Shown: positions 10,150 to 22,522, numbered from the stretch's first letter. The stretch is 64,000 nt of DNA from Macrothele yani (GCA_039090855.1 CM077023.1:80141127-80205126), one strand, 5' to 3'. The notes: generated by a model not told the origin, from the sequence alone. Translations and numbers: made by a program.

Positions 10150-11348
10150 TCCTGTAGTTGTTTATCTGTAAGAATTTCTTCCCTGCTAGATGTTTCTTAA
10201 GTGGGCCGAACAGGTGGAAATCAGATGGAGCTAAGTCATGATGCATGGGGGTGAGGAGGGAGGGGGCTGAGTAAGTCCTAGTTCATTGCTGTTGCAGCTG
10301 TCGTTATCGGGTGAATCGTGTGCAGCATTGTCATGCAACTGAATGGCCAGTTTCGACAATTTTCCTGGTCTCTTTTTGCCAATTGCGGGTTGAAGTTTCT
10401 TTTTTACTAGGATAGAGTAACCCTTCTGGAGCCATTTACACCTGACCTTCTTGGTTTTCGGAGTAAAACAACTAACCCAAGTCTCGTCACTGGTTTATCT
10501 GCTGCAGAAATGCATCTCCCTCAGACTTAGTGCGATGCAAGGGCTGGTTGTTGGTCTACTTACAGGACACTGTCGTCTTAACAGGCACCTTAATTTGATT
10601 GGGGTGAAAGAGGATCCTCTTTGTAGAGGATGCCATCTGGAAGAGGAGACTTCCTTGCATTTTCTTTGTGACTGTGACTTTTTTGCAGCACTCAGGCTTG
10701 AACACTTTGGTACTCACAACTTGAGACCAAGTGATCTATCTTTAGTACCAGTCAAGAGCATTCTTGCTTTTGCTCGTGCATCTGGTCTCCTTCGAGATTA
10801 GGGCTGGGGATGCACAATAGACCTTAGGTCGCGGTGCTGGGTCAATTTAGTACTCCCCCCCCCATTGGTACAAGTAACAAGTAAGTAGTGCGATGCAAAA
10901 ACTCTGTCTAGATGGCAACATAGAGTAACATCTGATCAAATATCAAAGTATTTGGTATCAAACGAGCATACGCTTTTCTAAACAGCAGGCCCCCATGGAT
11001 GATTTCTTCGACACTAATAACACTGATGCTCACTATTGCAGCTACGTCATTAATTACCCTTGTCTTCGTGTTCTCCAAAATAACCAGTTGCACACAATTA
11101 GTGTTCACGTCGGTGACGGCAGTTGCCAGGAGATGTCCACACATTTCATTTGGTACTCCCTGTTGGCCCCCAAAAAACTTGTTGCACCAAACGTAGGCAC
11201 TTGCCATTGATGGCCTTTTATCATCATTCTGGGTTTGCAATCTTCGCAAAATTTCAGGGAGTTTCACCGCCTCCTTCACAAGAAATTTAGTAATGCAAAG
11301 TTGTTCCTCACTCACTGACACCTCTACAAACTCCATGCTTCGACACAC
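10150..11348 (-). pseudogene. mariner (D34D-type) transposase, split by a LINE
   Basis: On the minus strand 11348-10908 encodes the N-terminal DNA-binding domain (ITKFLVKEAVKLPEILRRLQ, YVWCNKFFGGQQGV, NDVAAIVSISVISVEEII). The reading then meets an inserted LINE piece and resumes with HRTKSEGDAFLQQI, the catalytic DETWVSCFTPKTKK, the second Asp in LHDNAAH, and, after a deletion, HHDLAPSDFHLFGPLKKHL around the third Asp. The region between the second and third Asp is shortened and replaced by unrelated residues, and several stops occur. It is dead. I did not find its terminal repeats. Confidence 0.88.
10541..10885 (+). mobile_element. Truncated non-RTE LINE, RNase H end only
   Basis: The fragment encodes LLTGHCRLNRHLNLIGVKED, PLCRGCHLEEETSLHFLCDC and a terminal segment ending at a TAG at 10799-10801, then a short 3' UTR. 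LTGHCxLNxHL and CxxC..HxLxxC are typical of the end of the RNase H/C-terminal region in Jockey- and R1-like LINEs. A 13-bp target duplication, tagtgcgatgcaa, at 10528-10540 and 10886-10898 brackets it. When it is removed, the mariner frame around HRTKSEGDAF closes up. Confidence 0.85.
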
Positions 11349-11518
11349 ACCAAGTGGACAAAACTGCTACCGCCGTAAAGGGAGGCTCACACATTTCACC
11401 GTATGGATTCTATTGCAATCGGTACAGAACATTGGGAGTTAAAATAAAAAAGTTCAATTCAGCCATATGCACCACCTTAGTAGCATATTTTCAGCCCACT
11501 GCCAATGAAGATCTTTAC

Positions 11519-11845
11519 TTTGGTTATGATGTCACCCATTCTTGTCATTTTCTTGATACATGAGTTCCTTTTCCTATCTTCCTTGTTTGTTTATTTGGGG
11601 GTTTAACGACCACCATGAGTAACTTAGTGGGCTATAAGCAATCGCTTATCCCTAATTTAGGGTCACTGATTCCAGGGAAGGGAGAGAGCAAGTACCGTAA
11701 GACTAACACAACATCTATGCCTCACTGGGATTCGAACCCGGACTTATCTCGGACGAATGGTCAAAAGCCAATGGCTAGACCATTGCGCCACCGAAGCGGC
11801 CCTATCTTTCTTGTTTACACCAAGTATGCATCTTTTCACTGTGAC
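11519..11845 (-). repeat. Old RTE 3' fragment interrupted by a SINE
   Basis: The bases tgatgtcacccattcttgtc, the segment gagttccttttcctatctt and, after the SINE, gtttacaccaagtatgcatc line up with the minus-strand RTE at 23391-23475 with many substitutions. This is an older, diverged relative of the young RTE copies. Confidence 0.75.
11589..11800 (-). mobile_element. SINE-A, minus strand
   Basis: Reverse-orientation SINE-A: the 3' end (gggggtttaacgaccacc) comes first, then cctaatttagggtcactg, then the B and A boxes. The target duplication is cctatcttccttgttt at 11573-11588 and cctatctttcttgttt at 11801-11816, with one mismatch. It was inserted in an old RTE remnant. Confidence 0.9.
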
Positions 11846-12386
11846 GTGCCTGCACCGCAGGACGCACATGAGATATAGGCAGATAGCAGTGAGAGCACAT
11901 GTCCGCGTAGCTCAGTTGGGAGAGCGACTTACTCCGGAGTGAGAGGACCTGGCACTGACAAACATGTACGTTATATTGGCGTCCGAACTTCCAGGATGAC
12001 CCGGCTGTTCAGTTTCTCGCAAGGATGTGATATTCATTCCACACGGAGAGACAAGAAAAATGAGAATCCCTTCTTCAGTGCTTCGAAAAACTAAATCAGT
12101 GTGATGTTACGTTCCACACACCAAATTGTCTGGGATTTCTCAAATGCACGTTCTTCATGGATGACTGCCTACAGCGACACATTGTCCCGGTTGACCCGTG
12201 GGCCATGCCCCCTGCCCTCTTTCGGGAGGGCGGGGGAGATGTGACGTGCCTGCACCACAGGAAGCACATGAGATAAAGGCAGATAGCAGTGAGGTCACAT
12301 GTCCACGTAGCTCAGTTGGGAGAGCGGCTTACTCCGGAGTGAAGGGATCAGGATTCGATGCTCGGCACGGACAAATATGTACGTTA
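11841..12386 (+). repeat. Repeat B: tandem units with a tRNA-like core
   Basis: One unit of about 400 bp (11841-12239) is followed by the start of a second (12240-12386), cut off by the copia element. Each contains gtccgcgtagctcagttggg, with D-arm and A-box features, and a stem around ACTCCGGAGT. The B box is damaged in both. The same repeat, with a better B box (GGGTTCGAATCC) and a 333-bp spacing, recurs in tandem at 33297-33812. I do not consider either a functional tRNA. Confidence 0.7.
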
Positions 12387-12836
12387 TGTTGGAAACACAA
12401 GGAAAAGGTACGGCGCGCTTCGCAGTAGTCAAAAGGTAAAAGTCCACACGAGAGAGGAGGAGAAAGAATTGTTTTGAAATTCTCTTTGCATCAAGTGCGT
12501 GGTTCATCACGAGAACTCTCATAAGATAAGTGGTAACTGAACCGAAAGGAAGTTGTTCTTCATCAGCGGCAATATTTGCAAGCTATAAAAAGTGCTCCTA
12601 TTATTTCTGTGTATAGTGCACCTATTACGTTATTTTATTAAATAGTTCTTTTTTTACAAAAGGATACCATTATCCAAGGTGAGTTTGTTCATGCATGCAA
12701 TAATTCTCCTTTTCCCGAAGTTTTAAGTCTGCCATTGGGGCATTGCTCTACTTGCTTCCGAAAGGCTTCAACGATAAAGTATAGATACATAAACATTCTG
12801 TTTTATATATCTCACATAATTATCACACAACCAATA
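12387..12836 (+). repeat. 5' LTR of copia element
   Basis: This begins tgttggaaacacaagg and is about 95 percent identical by eye to the 3' LTR. It carries about 25 extra bases (around 12605-12630) absent from the 3' copy. A possible promoter element ctataaaaag lies at about 12583. Confidence 0.9.
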
Positions 12837-12837
12837 A

Positions 12838-12856
12838 TTTGATTATGAGACTGAAC
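12838..12856 (+). promoter_or_regulatory. Probable tRNA primer binding site
   Basis: Directly after the 5' LTR, ttgattatgagactgaac resembles a decayed version of the initiator-Met tRNA complement used by copia elements. The match is partial. Confidence 0.4.
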
Positions 12857-13034
12857 TGTTCCATGGATGAGACGAAAATGAACTCGGAATAAAATGTTAA
12901 ATGGAATGCAATGATGATAAACGCTAACAAAGGGTTTCCGAAACCGAAAGTAAAAAGTTAAGCCGTTCTTTATATCAGCCATATTGCATGCGTAGTTGGT
13001 AAAGAAGTGAAACTGTTGCTCTTTAACAATAAAA

Positions 13035-13736
13035 ATGGCGTTTTCTAGTCCAAGAAATGCGACAAATTTTTCCATCGTAAAACTGAATAATGAAAATTAT
13101 ACAGTTTGGAAATTTAAAATCCAAATGCTTCTCATTAAAGAAGATACTTGGAATGCTGTTTCCCGAGAGGAACCCAGAGTTAAAACTGAGGACTGTGTTA
13201 AGAAAAACACACAAGCAATGTCAACAATATATCTACTTTTGACTGATGAACAAATAATAAATGTCGTAAATGAAACGACTGCTCGAAATACGTGGTTAGC
13301 TTTGCAAAGAATTCATCAAAGAACAAATTTAAGCAATAAGTTCTATTTGCTTAGAAAACTGTACAGTAAAAGGTACAATGACTGCGCAAATATGCAAGAA
13401 CACATCAACCAGATATTAGAAATTGCAAATAAACTAAAATCAATAGGTGAAGAAATTAAAGATTCACACCTAGCAGCTATCATGTTGTGTGGTCTGCCAT
13501 CTACATATGACACACTTGTAACAGCTCTTGAAGCAAAACATGTGGATGAACTAACATTATAATATGTTAAAAATAAACTCATCGACGAATATAATGTCGA
13601 AAGGAGAGCACAAACAAACACAGATTCTACAACAGCATTTCAAACAAGTGACAAATCTAACAGAAATGCAAAAGAAGCAAAACATTGCACATATTGCAAT
13701 AAGAAAGGTCACACTAAAAATGAATGCCGACATTAG
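13035..13736 (+). pseudogene. copia gag
   Basis: From the ATG at 13035, 175 codons encode a copia-type capsid (FSIVKLNNENYTVWKFKIQM, then WLALQRIHQ, LRKLYSKRY and a C-terminal LCGLPSTYDTLVTALE). A TAA at 13560 interrupts it. The same frame continues to the nucleocapsid zinc knuckle CTYCNKKGHTKNEC and then a TAG at 13734. The start is chosen because it is the first ATG after the leader and the conserved NFSIVKLNNENY block follows at once. Gag would package element RNA in cytoplasmic particles. The stops make this copy inactive. Confidence 0.88.
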
Positions 13737-13924
13737 GAGAAAATAAAAGGGAATAAGAATGCCCAGAAGTCCCACAAACAGAAGAACACAAACCCACACG
13801 TAAGAAATCAGGCTAAAACTGCCAGAAATAAATTTTAATCAAACAAGAATGATGAACTAAAATTCAAACATGAAACAGAAGAGTTCACATTTAAAACAAC
13901 ACTAGCCAAGGCTGAAAATACAAA

Positions 13925-16900
13925 ATGGTCAATCGATTCAGGCGCCACTAGCCATATGACCAATAATGAAACTTTTTTCACAGAAATTGACCCAGATTAT
14001 AAGGAGGATATTACAACCGCCAACGGAGCAAAAATGCAATCCGCCGGAAAGGTAACTGGATATTTGGATTGCATAAATAATAAAGGGGAAGTAAAGAATA
14101 TAAAAGTAGAAGACGTACTTTACGTCCCAGAGTTAGAAACCAGCCTCGTATCAGTGAGAAAAATTGCTGAAAAGGGTTATTGCGTTACTTTCAGTGGAGA
14201 CCAATGCATAATAAAGCGCGGTGAAATCACTGCAGCTATAGGTACTACTGATAACACAAATCTCTATAAGCTGAATACAGTGGGAGAAACTGAAAAGGCT
14301 GATTTTGTTGAACACTGTGAAAAACAAAATTGTATAAACTTGTGGCATCGGCGTTTGGGGCACAGAGATCCCAACGACATCCGAGAGATGGAAAGAAAGG
14401 AAATGGTAAGAAGATTAAAGTTGTCTGATTGCAAAAAAAAATACAATTGTGAATGCTGCATAAAGGGCAAGCTAACACAAAAACAATATCCCAAGGAGAG
14501 TGTACATAAAGCACGAAAGCCACTAGAGCTAATTCATAGCGACATATGTGGCCCTGCGGAATCTATAACTCCTGGAAGGAAAATATACTTCATAACTTTC
14601 ATTGATGACTTCAGCAGATTTACATATGTTTATCTAATGAGCAATAAAAATTAAGCTACAAAAAAATTGAAGCAATGCATTGCAGTAACAAGCAACAAAT
14701 TCAAAACCAAACCTGATACAATGAGAACTGACAACGGAGGAGAATATGTTGGTTCAGAATTTGAAAGATATTTTGCCGAGAATGGAATTGAACACCAAAC
14801 GAGTGTACCACATTTACCACAGCAAAATGGCGTGGCAGAAAGGAAAAATCGGTATAACGTTAAAATGGCAAAGGCAATGCTCCTGGATTCGAAAATAGGA
14901 CACAAGTTTTGGGGAGAAGCCCTCATCACTGCAACATATCTGCAAAATGGGTTACCAACCAGATCTACAGGAAAAACATTGTTCGAACTATGGAAGGGCT
15001 ACAAGCCTTACATAGGACATGTAAAGGTGTTTGGCTGCAAAACATATGCTTATGTGCCAAAACAAGTCCGAAAGAAATTTGACAATCGTGCTCAAGAACG
15101 AAGATTGGTTGGATACAGCGAAATAACCAAAGGATATCGTATCCTAATACCAGGAACAAACAGAGTGACAGTAAGACGTAGTGTGAAATTTGATGAAAGT
15201 CCCAGCGTACAGGAAAATTGTAGGTCAATGTCAAAATCAGGCGAAAACACACAGGATATTGTTTTGAAAGTGAAATACCTGTGTTGGAATCAAATGGGTC
15301 AACAGGTGAAAGCACAAGTACACAACCCAGAAGATCAGCTAGAACTACAAAAGGAAAACCGCCTGACAGATTAGCGTACGTTGCCAAAGTGAAACCTAAG
15401 CCTGAGCCTACAAATTGGCATGAAATACAGAAATTGCCAGAAGAAGAAAGACAAAAATTACTGGAAGCCACAAATTAAATCCCTAAAGAAGAATAAAAAC
15501 TGGGAACTTACTGATTTACCCAAAGAAGAGAAAGACATTAGTAGCAAATGGATATTTAAAATAAAATACCATTCTAATGGGGACATAGACAAATACAAAG
15601 CACGACTTGTAGCAAAGGGTTTTAGTCAAATGCCTGGTGAAGATTATGATCAAACATTTGCTCCCGTCATAAAACACACAACAATTCGCACCCTATTTAC
15701 AATAGCAGCATACAGAAAAATGCATGTCCACCATTTTGATATAAAAACTGCATTTTTGTACGGTAATTTAGAAGAGGAAATCTATGTCTCAAGCAACAGG
15801 ATACACAGAAAAAGGCCAATAAACGAAAGTATGTAAAGTCAATAAATCAATATATGGACTCAAACAATCTGCCAGGGTATGGAATTAAACCATTGCAAAT
15901 TTCTCATCTGAAAATGGTTACGTTCATGGAAAAGCAGACCCATGCTGTTTCACATGCAAGGAAGGAGATTCCTTCACATATATAATAATCATCTACGTGA
16001 ACGACATTTTAATTGCATCTGATCTCACGGAAAACATCAACAAATGCAGAAAAATGTTGGAAACCATGTTTGAAACAAAAGATCTTGGGAAGGTGACAAA
16101 TTATTTGGGCATACAGGTGGAAAGAGACAATGATGGAAGTTACAAACTTCATCAAAGTGCAAAAATAAAGGATGTCATCAACAAATATGATGAAGAGCCA
16201 TTAAATAAAAGTTACACACCGATGTCTACAGATTTTGGAAAACACAATCAAGCAGAAGAAGAAAGTCTCACGGATAATTCCTTATACCGCGAAGTAGTGG
16301 GAGCCTTGCTGTACGTTTCCACAGTCACAAGACCGGATATAGCAACTGCAGTTGGAATCTTGAGTAGAAAAGTGGAAAATCCATCATCACAAGATTGGAA
16401 AGCCATACAGAAAATAATTAATTATCTGAAAAATACGATCGGCATACGACTTCACCTCAGTGCAAAACACCAACCCGTTATCAACGGATACGCGGATGCA
16501 GATTGGGCAGGTGATGTCAAGGACCGAAAATCCACCAGCGGATATGTATTCCAACCTGATAATAGCACAATATCGTGGAACTCCAAGAAACAGAATACCA
16601 TCGCCCTTTCGACAACAGAATCAGAATATATCGCTGCAGCTCATGCTTGTCAAAAACTGATTTGGATTCGAACTTTACTAGATGATCTGCATTATCCACA
16701 AGCAGAGCAAACAATATTGTTTGAAGACAATATGTAATGCATAAATCTCATCAAAAATCAGAGAATAAGCGCTCGAACAAAACACATAGATGTGAAAATG
16801 AAATTCGTTACGGATCTTCAGCAGACAACACTAAAATTAGAGTGCCGCCCCGGTGGCGCAGTGGTCTAAGGCGCTGGCCTATGATCATTCGTCCGTAAGG

Positions 16901-17180
16901 GGTCCGGGTTCGAATCCCGGTCAGGCATGGATGTTGTGTTTGTCTTACGGCACTGGCTCTCTCCCTTCCCTGGAACCAGTGACCCTAAATTAGGGACGGG
17001 CGACTGCTTATAGCCCATTGAGTTGCTCACGGTGGTCGTTAAACCTCCAATAATAAAAAAAAAAAATTAGAGTACTGTAATACGAAAGACATGACAGCAG
17101 ACATCATGACCAAACCACTACCTAGAGACCAGCATGAAAAGTTAAGAACTAAAATTGGAATGATATGCGACTACAGCTCA
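13925..17180 (+). pseudogene. copia pol: protease, integrase, RT, RNase H
   Basis: Domain order is protease (IDSGATSHM at about 13935), GAG-pre-integrase (LWHRRLGH), zinc residues CECCIKGK, integrase with Asp in HSDICGP, Asp in RTDNGGEY and Glu in NGVAERKNR, then reverse transcriptase (KARLVAKGFSQ, DYDQTFAPV, FDIKTAFLYGNLEEEIYV) and RNase H (GYADADWAGD, STTESEYIA). The RT active site normally reads YVDD but here is YVND (about 15998), losing a catalytic Asp. Breaks include a TAA at 14652, frameshifts near 15270, 15470 and 15830, and a SINE near the 3' end. After the SINE the C-terminal tail (MTADIMTKPL) is still readable. The protein would process, copy and integrate the element. This copy cannot. 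Confidence 0.9.
16844..17062 (+). mobile_element. SINE-A inside copia
   Basis: Full-length SINE-A with A box TGGCGCAGTGG, B box GGGTTCGAATCCC and a poly-A tail. The target duplication is aaaattagagt at 16833-16843 and 17063-17073. The insertion postdates the copia element. Confidence 0.93.
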
Positions 17181-17193
17181 TCAAGTGGGAGTA

Positions 17194-17622
17194 TGTTGGA
17201 AACACAAGGAAAAGGTACGGCGCCCTTTGCAGTAGTCGAAAGGTAAAAAAAGTCCACACGAGAGAGGAGGAGAAAGAATTGTTTTAAAATTCTCGTTGCA
17301 TCGAGTGCGTGGTTCATCACGTGAACTCTCATACGATAAGTGGTAACTGAACCGAAAGGAACTTGTTCTTCATCAGCTGCAATGTTTGCAAGAAATAAAA
17401 AGTGCTCCTATTACGTTGTTTTATTAAATAGTTCTTTTTTCACAAAAGGATACCATTATTCAAAGTGAGTTTGTTCATGCATGCAATAATTCTCCTTTTT
17501 ATGAAGTTTTAAGTCTGCCATTGGGGCATTGCTCTACTTGCTTCCGAAAGGCTTCAACGATAAAGTATAGATAGACAAACATTCTGTTTTATATATCACA
17601 CATAATTATAGCACAACCAATA
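17194..17622 (+). repeat. 3' LTR of copia element
   Basis: The 429-bp direct copy of the 5' LTR ends in caaccaata directly before the cgtta target duplication. Confidence 0.9.
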
Positions 17623-17820
17623 CGTTATATCATGCTTTATAGAATAACCGTAGAATAAGGAAATTTTAATGTTGTAGGAAACGCACTGCCTGATAGAGAA
17701 ACTGCCACACCATGAAGGAATGTTTGAAAACAGACCAAACTCCACACACAGATAGCTAAGTAGGTACTGAATAAATGATTTAATTGTCACATACAGGCTA
17801 GGCTCCAGTGGCCGAATATA

Positions 17821-19165
17821 CAGGATGATCAATAAGGAGTGTGTCCCCAATTTTGGGCGATACAGCTTTGAATCCGACGTGGCATCGAGGCGATTAGAGT
17901 CCGAATGGAGTCCTGGGGTATCGTTGAACATGTGGTGTTGATCCGAGTCCACAGTTCATCTTCATTTTGTTGGGGTGGGAGGGTACTCAACCGACGCCCA
18001 ATCGTGTTCAACAGACGTTTGATGGTCGAGAGGTCGGGGGATCGTGCTGGCCACGGAAGCATCTACACACCGTGTAAAGCATTCAGGCTAATCCGAGTGG
18101 TATGCGGCCGGGAGTTATCCTGTTGAAAAACGGCGTTTGGAATGCCCTGTAGATACGGTAGTGCCACGGGCCGCAGCACCTCGTCAACATAGCGGCGTGC
18201 CGTCAATGTGCCCATAATTCGTACCAGCGGTGGCGGCTGTTGGCGCTGATAGCACCCCACACCATAATTCCACGTTGTCGGGCCGTAAGGCGCTCCACAA
18301 TGGCGGAGAAATCCGCCCGTTGGCCACGTCGCCTCCAGACTGTCACACGCCTATCATCCGTGGTGAGACATAACCGCGATTCGTTGCTGAACACCACACT
18401 GTTACATTCGGCATACCACGCAGCTTTGGAGCGACACCACGCCAAGCGGTGACGACGATAGCTCGCTGTTTCGGGTAGCCTTCACAACGGACGGCTGGAC
18501 AGTAAACCAGACGCAGCCAATCGGCGTGACACTGTCCGCGTCGATATCGGAGTATCCAAGCCTCCCCGTACACTCCGCAAAGTATCACCCTTTGTAGCCT
18601 GTGGGTCCGCTACGGCATAACGTCGGATGCGACGATCGGTGCGCTCGGACGTCCGTCTCCATGCTTCGGTCTCCCTACGACGTTGCACAGATTCTTGGTA
18701 GGACCACTGTCTCCAAATGCGACCGACGGTTGTGGTATCACGTTGCGTTTCTTTCACAATACGAAGCAAGGGCCATCCGGCGGCAGGAAGGCCTACGTTG
18801 ATACTTCTCGTTAACTCATCCGTTTGACGAAATCGCGTACGACGGCATCTTAACGGCATTGGTCCCCCTTGTTCGTTCTTCAGATAAATTTGCAGCTGAA
18901 CCACTCACTTCTCACGGCCGTGACGATGTCTCGACTGATGGTCTCATGGGCTGGTTGTCCGCTTCTATCCCGCGCGCCGTTCGTGCGGTTGGCATGTAAA
19001 TGCAATAATGTGCATAACTTGTACGTGTGCACCCACCCTGCAATTTGCATGGCACTGCGTTCACGTCTTCGTGGTGTGGTATTTTCTCTCTTAGGCAGTG
19101 TATTTACGTTGCAGTTTAACTTCACGTTAAGTTTGGTGACTTCAATATAACCTTCCGGGATTATT
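17821..19165 (-). pseudogene. Tc1-like transposase, broken
   Basis: Reading the minus strand, 18904-18482 holds the DNA-binding half (FRQTDELTRSINVGLPAAGW, TTTVGRIWRQW, STRTVSRRLAASGL). After a frameshift, 18445-18203 gives the first catalytic block, where VVFSDES has become VVFSNES, so the Asp is Asn. Then come FQQDNSRPH with its Asp (about 18130) and SPDLSTIKRLL with the third acidic residue (about 18030). Three frames are needed. Possible left terminus tacaggatgatcaataagga at 17820. I cannot identify a convincing matching right repeat, so the outer bounds, especially the right one, are approximate. Confidence 0.82.
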
Positions 19166-20653
19166 CAAAACTATTCATTTCTTTCGTTAGAGGAGCTGAA
19201 ACCTTAAGCATGAATACACACTTTTCTGAATGTCGGCCAGGGCAAGCTATTAGACAGTACTTAGAGAAATTCAGTTCCACTCCTTATGTGTCAGTCAGTA
19301 CAGTGAAACAAACTTTCCATAAACACGCCGTTCGCATCAACAACACTATTGGATTCGCACAATATCATGAGCTCAGAACATAGCTTTGCATAACATAGCT
19401 TAGTAGACATCTTATATAGTATCGTTCTCAACATATAATATCGCTCTGATGTCTGAATACAATCTGCTCATCGAATAGAGCTATGCTCAACATCTGCTCG
19501 TACGAAATCTGTCTTTTAACTCAGAACATTTAATCCTTTTTATTTATGCTCAACTACACCTTGACCCACTGTCAGGATGCCAAGCTTGTCGGGAGAAACT
19601 CTGTGAGGTTAAGTCAGAAAATAGTTAACGAGGAGAAACCAAATTTACATGAACACATAGAAACGTAAAAGACAGATGAAATTTGAGGTATACATCACAG
19701 CTTCTTTGAGTTGTCCGGAGCCTCTACATGTAATTTTTATTTAAGATTAATGTCTCTGATCCAGTAAATGATTACAGTTTCTGTGTTAAAGTGGAGTGCA
19801 TTTTGAATAAAATCCAAAAGCAGTTAAATCATTTTCCACATATGAATGTTAAACATCTTTTACAGTATTCACTTAATTTTGTCTAGCGCATTTACTTGTA
19901 TCTACAATCGAAAGTATGCCAGATTCAAAGCTAAACTCAAAGATCGTTGTCGACTGTGAATTTTCACATGATATTACAAATTGCATCTAGGCTAGTTCGC
20001 CTTTTTTTCACTGAATTCTTTTAAACTGTTTTTTGTAACAACATTTGCTAGCGTACTTAACATCACATAAATCAAAATGCCAATGTGAAATACTGGATCT
20101 ATTTGCGGAACCAGTTTCAATTCGATGACGCTTTATTTTCAGAACCGAAATCAGTGTTTAGTGTAACAACGCGTAATGTGTAATGTGCGCGAACTATAGT
20201 TTTGTGAGATGTGTGGAAATGCAGCATGTACCATAAAAACTCTAGTCTGATGTTTATTACGTATAATGCTGACGCGTATTTCAAAATATGTGCGAAAAAG
20301 CTGATAAAGCGGGAACTATTGGAGGCTTGCCTTCTGCTTATCAAAGCATTAACAGTTTCCGTTAATGAGGTGAAGAAACTAGCAATAAATAACCCTGTTA
20401 TTTATTATTCAACATTTTATTTCTGTAAAACAAATCTTATTTTTATTGCTACTTATTAGCATTCCAACTCAAACAAAAATTCGGGCATAATGTACGGAAC
20501 TAATTGATGCGCTGATAATCGGAAGGCTAATCCAGTTGGACTTACTGTCCTTTATAAATTGGATGGATTTCATTCTGAGAAAACATGACCAGCAGAGCAA
20601 AACGCTAATTTAATTTAGCACTGTTTATCTAAAACCTGATCGTCAGTGGTAGA
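19166..20653. other. Unassigned intergenic stretch
   Basis: No domain, RNA gene or repeat of a recognised family. Short ORFs on both strands lack homology and start context. Confidence 0.5.
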
Positions 20654-20868
20654 GTGTTCGATGCTTTCCGTGGGACTTTATACTGGCAAATATATTTGCA
20701 ACAATTCAATCCTTCGTAATTCGTTTTCTTTTCCTGCATGAACACGTGCTCGGTGCTTTAAAAAAAAAAATGTGTTCGGTGCTTTCCGTATGACTTTATA
20801 CCGGCAAATATATTTGCAACAATTCAATCCTTCGTAATTCGTTTTCTTTTCCTGCATGAACACGTGCT
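20654..20868. repeat. 97-bp direct duplication
   Basis: Copy one (20654-20750) and copy two (20772-20868) are nearly identical (gtgttcg...gaacacgtgct), separated by 21 bp containing an A-run. A minus-strand ORF (20917-20678) repeats a peptide only because of the duplication. Confidence 0.92.
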
Positions 20869-22522
20869 TCAAAAATATATCCTGCTCATAGTGTTTAATT
20901 CCAATAAAAACAAACACAATGAGGCTGAAATGTACTAATTAAGTACAAACAATGTTTCTTTCCCCTGGAGAAAAAGGTACCGGAACTCTTAAACAGAAGT
21001 GCCTGTAAAAGGGGTATGTTGGCCTAATGAAAATAAAACAGTTTCTTGAACATCGCTGTTTAAGCCTTATTATTGTTGCATGGTGCAAAATATAGAAAAC
21101 ACACAATGTACATGATCGTATTATATTAAATTCTTATATCAAGAAAACAGCCTTCCGTAACAATTTTATAATATTTTACATAGCAAATGCTGAAATTAAA
21201 ACATCTGTCAAACTCAGTAGCAGATCTGGTAGCTCACCATACGGGGTAAGAGGGGGGGGGACGGTCGCTCCGGCCTAAAAATATAGAGAGAGAGACTTTG
21301 TGGAGAGCACACACACTAAATTTGCAGCGCTGCCCCTTCTTGGCATCGCAAGACTTTTTAAAAATTTCCATTAACAAATTGTTCTAAATTTTTAAATCCC
21401 AAACCGCAAAAGAGACCTGAAAAATCAGCACTATTTTCTTGGTGTTCAATTGCCCGCTTTTCGAGGAAACCAACTTGATGCTTTTTGAACCTCACGTCTG
21501 GATAAAATCTTTCAAAATAAAGTTTGATCCCTTCTATTCAGATGGGTTTGTTGAATAGAAAAATGTCCACCTTGGAAATGTGTTACTATTTTTTTTCATG
21601 GCCCAATCGAGGTCAGTACTATGCTCTCTATCACCCACACTACCTCACACACACTTCAAAGACTACTTCACACGGCGACTTTCCCTGCTTCCAATTACTA
21701 ATAATAACAGACATTACTAAAAAATAAAACCCTACTAAAGCTCACCGATTGCTTTTCATAATCAGCCAAAATCTCTTTTCACTTCCTCTCTCATCTTCCT
21801 CTGTTTCTTAGCCTCTAATTATTTGTTGTTGTTTTTTTCCTGCTGAAGCTAGAACAGAACATTCTATCTCCAAATTTACAGCAAATTGCAATTGTTACGA
21901 AAACCTGTGGATTTATTACTATTATATTACCAAAATAAAAAATAAATGCATTAATTATTTAAATATTGGCCGGTTAAAAAGGACAAACTTGCTTTGGGAA
22001 GGGGCGATCGCTCTAGAACTCCCTCCCCCGCGCTGGATTGATATAGTGGTCAAGCTTACACACAAATGAGAGTTTTAGAGTTCTGAATTAAAGCGGGAAT
22101 TGATACTTTTTACACTAGTTTCTGGTGCAGATCTATCGCACCATAATTTGCGTTTTGTCTATATACAGAATTTATTTATAATATGTTTCACCAGTTTCAG
22201 TATCCTTGGCAGTTAAAATTTGTATTTCTTCCTCAAAATGTTTAGGGGCTGTTAGCTTCTCACATTCAAAAACCAAGGCGCGGTTTTATGTCCGTTGCAA
22301 GATAAGGATGTCGTTCAGATTGCTGAAGATTCTTTGAGGGCTATTCGATCATCAATGCGACTGTCAGCTCCATTCTGTTTGTTTGATGTAGGTCCGAAAT
22401 CCAAAACAGTTGCGAAAACCTGTGCAAACAGTCACACCTATTTTTCCTCCCACATAGAAATAACAGGTGACATTGGAGTGGGGCGTTAATTTTGTTTTGT
22501 CGAGCAGTGTATATTTATTGTA
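20869..22522. other. Unassigned stretch
   Basis: I see no gene. A short G-run at about 21252 and a GA run at 21284-21295 are the only simple repeats. Confidence 0.5.

Larger units (their letters stand above)
12387..17622 (+). mobile_element. Ty1/copia LTR retrotransposon, complete but decayed
   Basis: Two LTRs (12387-12836 and 17194-17622) enclose gag, protease, integrase, reverse transcriptase and RNase H in the copia order. A 5-bp target duplication, cgtta, lies at 12382-12386 and 17623-17627. The purine-rich stretch aagtgggagta just before the 3' LTR serves as polypurine tract. The termini are TGTTGG and CCAATA, so the outer CA has become TA in both LTRs. The element landed in repeat B and later received a SINE at 16844. 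Its total length without the SINE is about 5.0 kb, normal for copia. Confidence 0.93.

Noticed and set aside
20678..20917. Minus ORF with a repeated peptide
   Set aside because: A by-product of the 97-bp duplication and an A-run.
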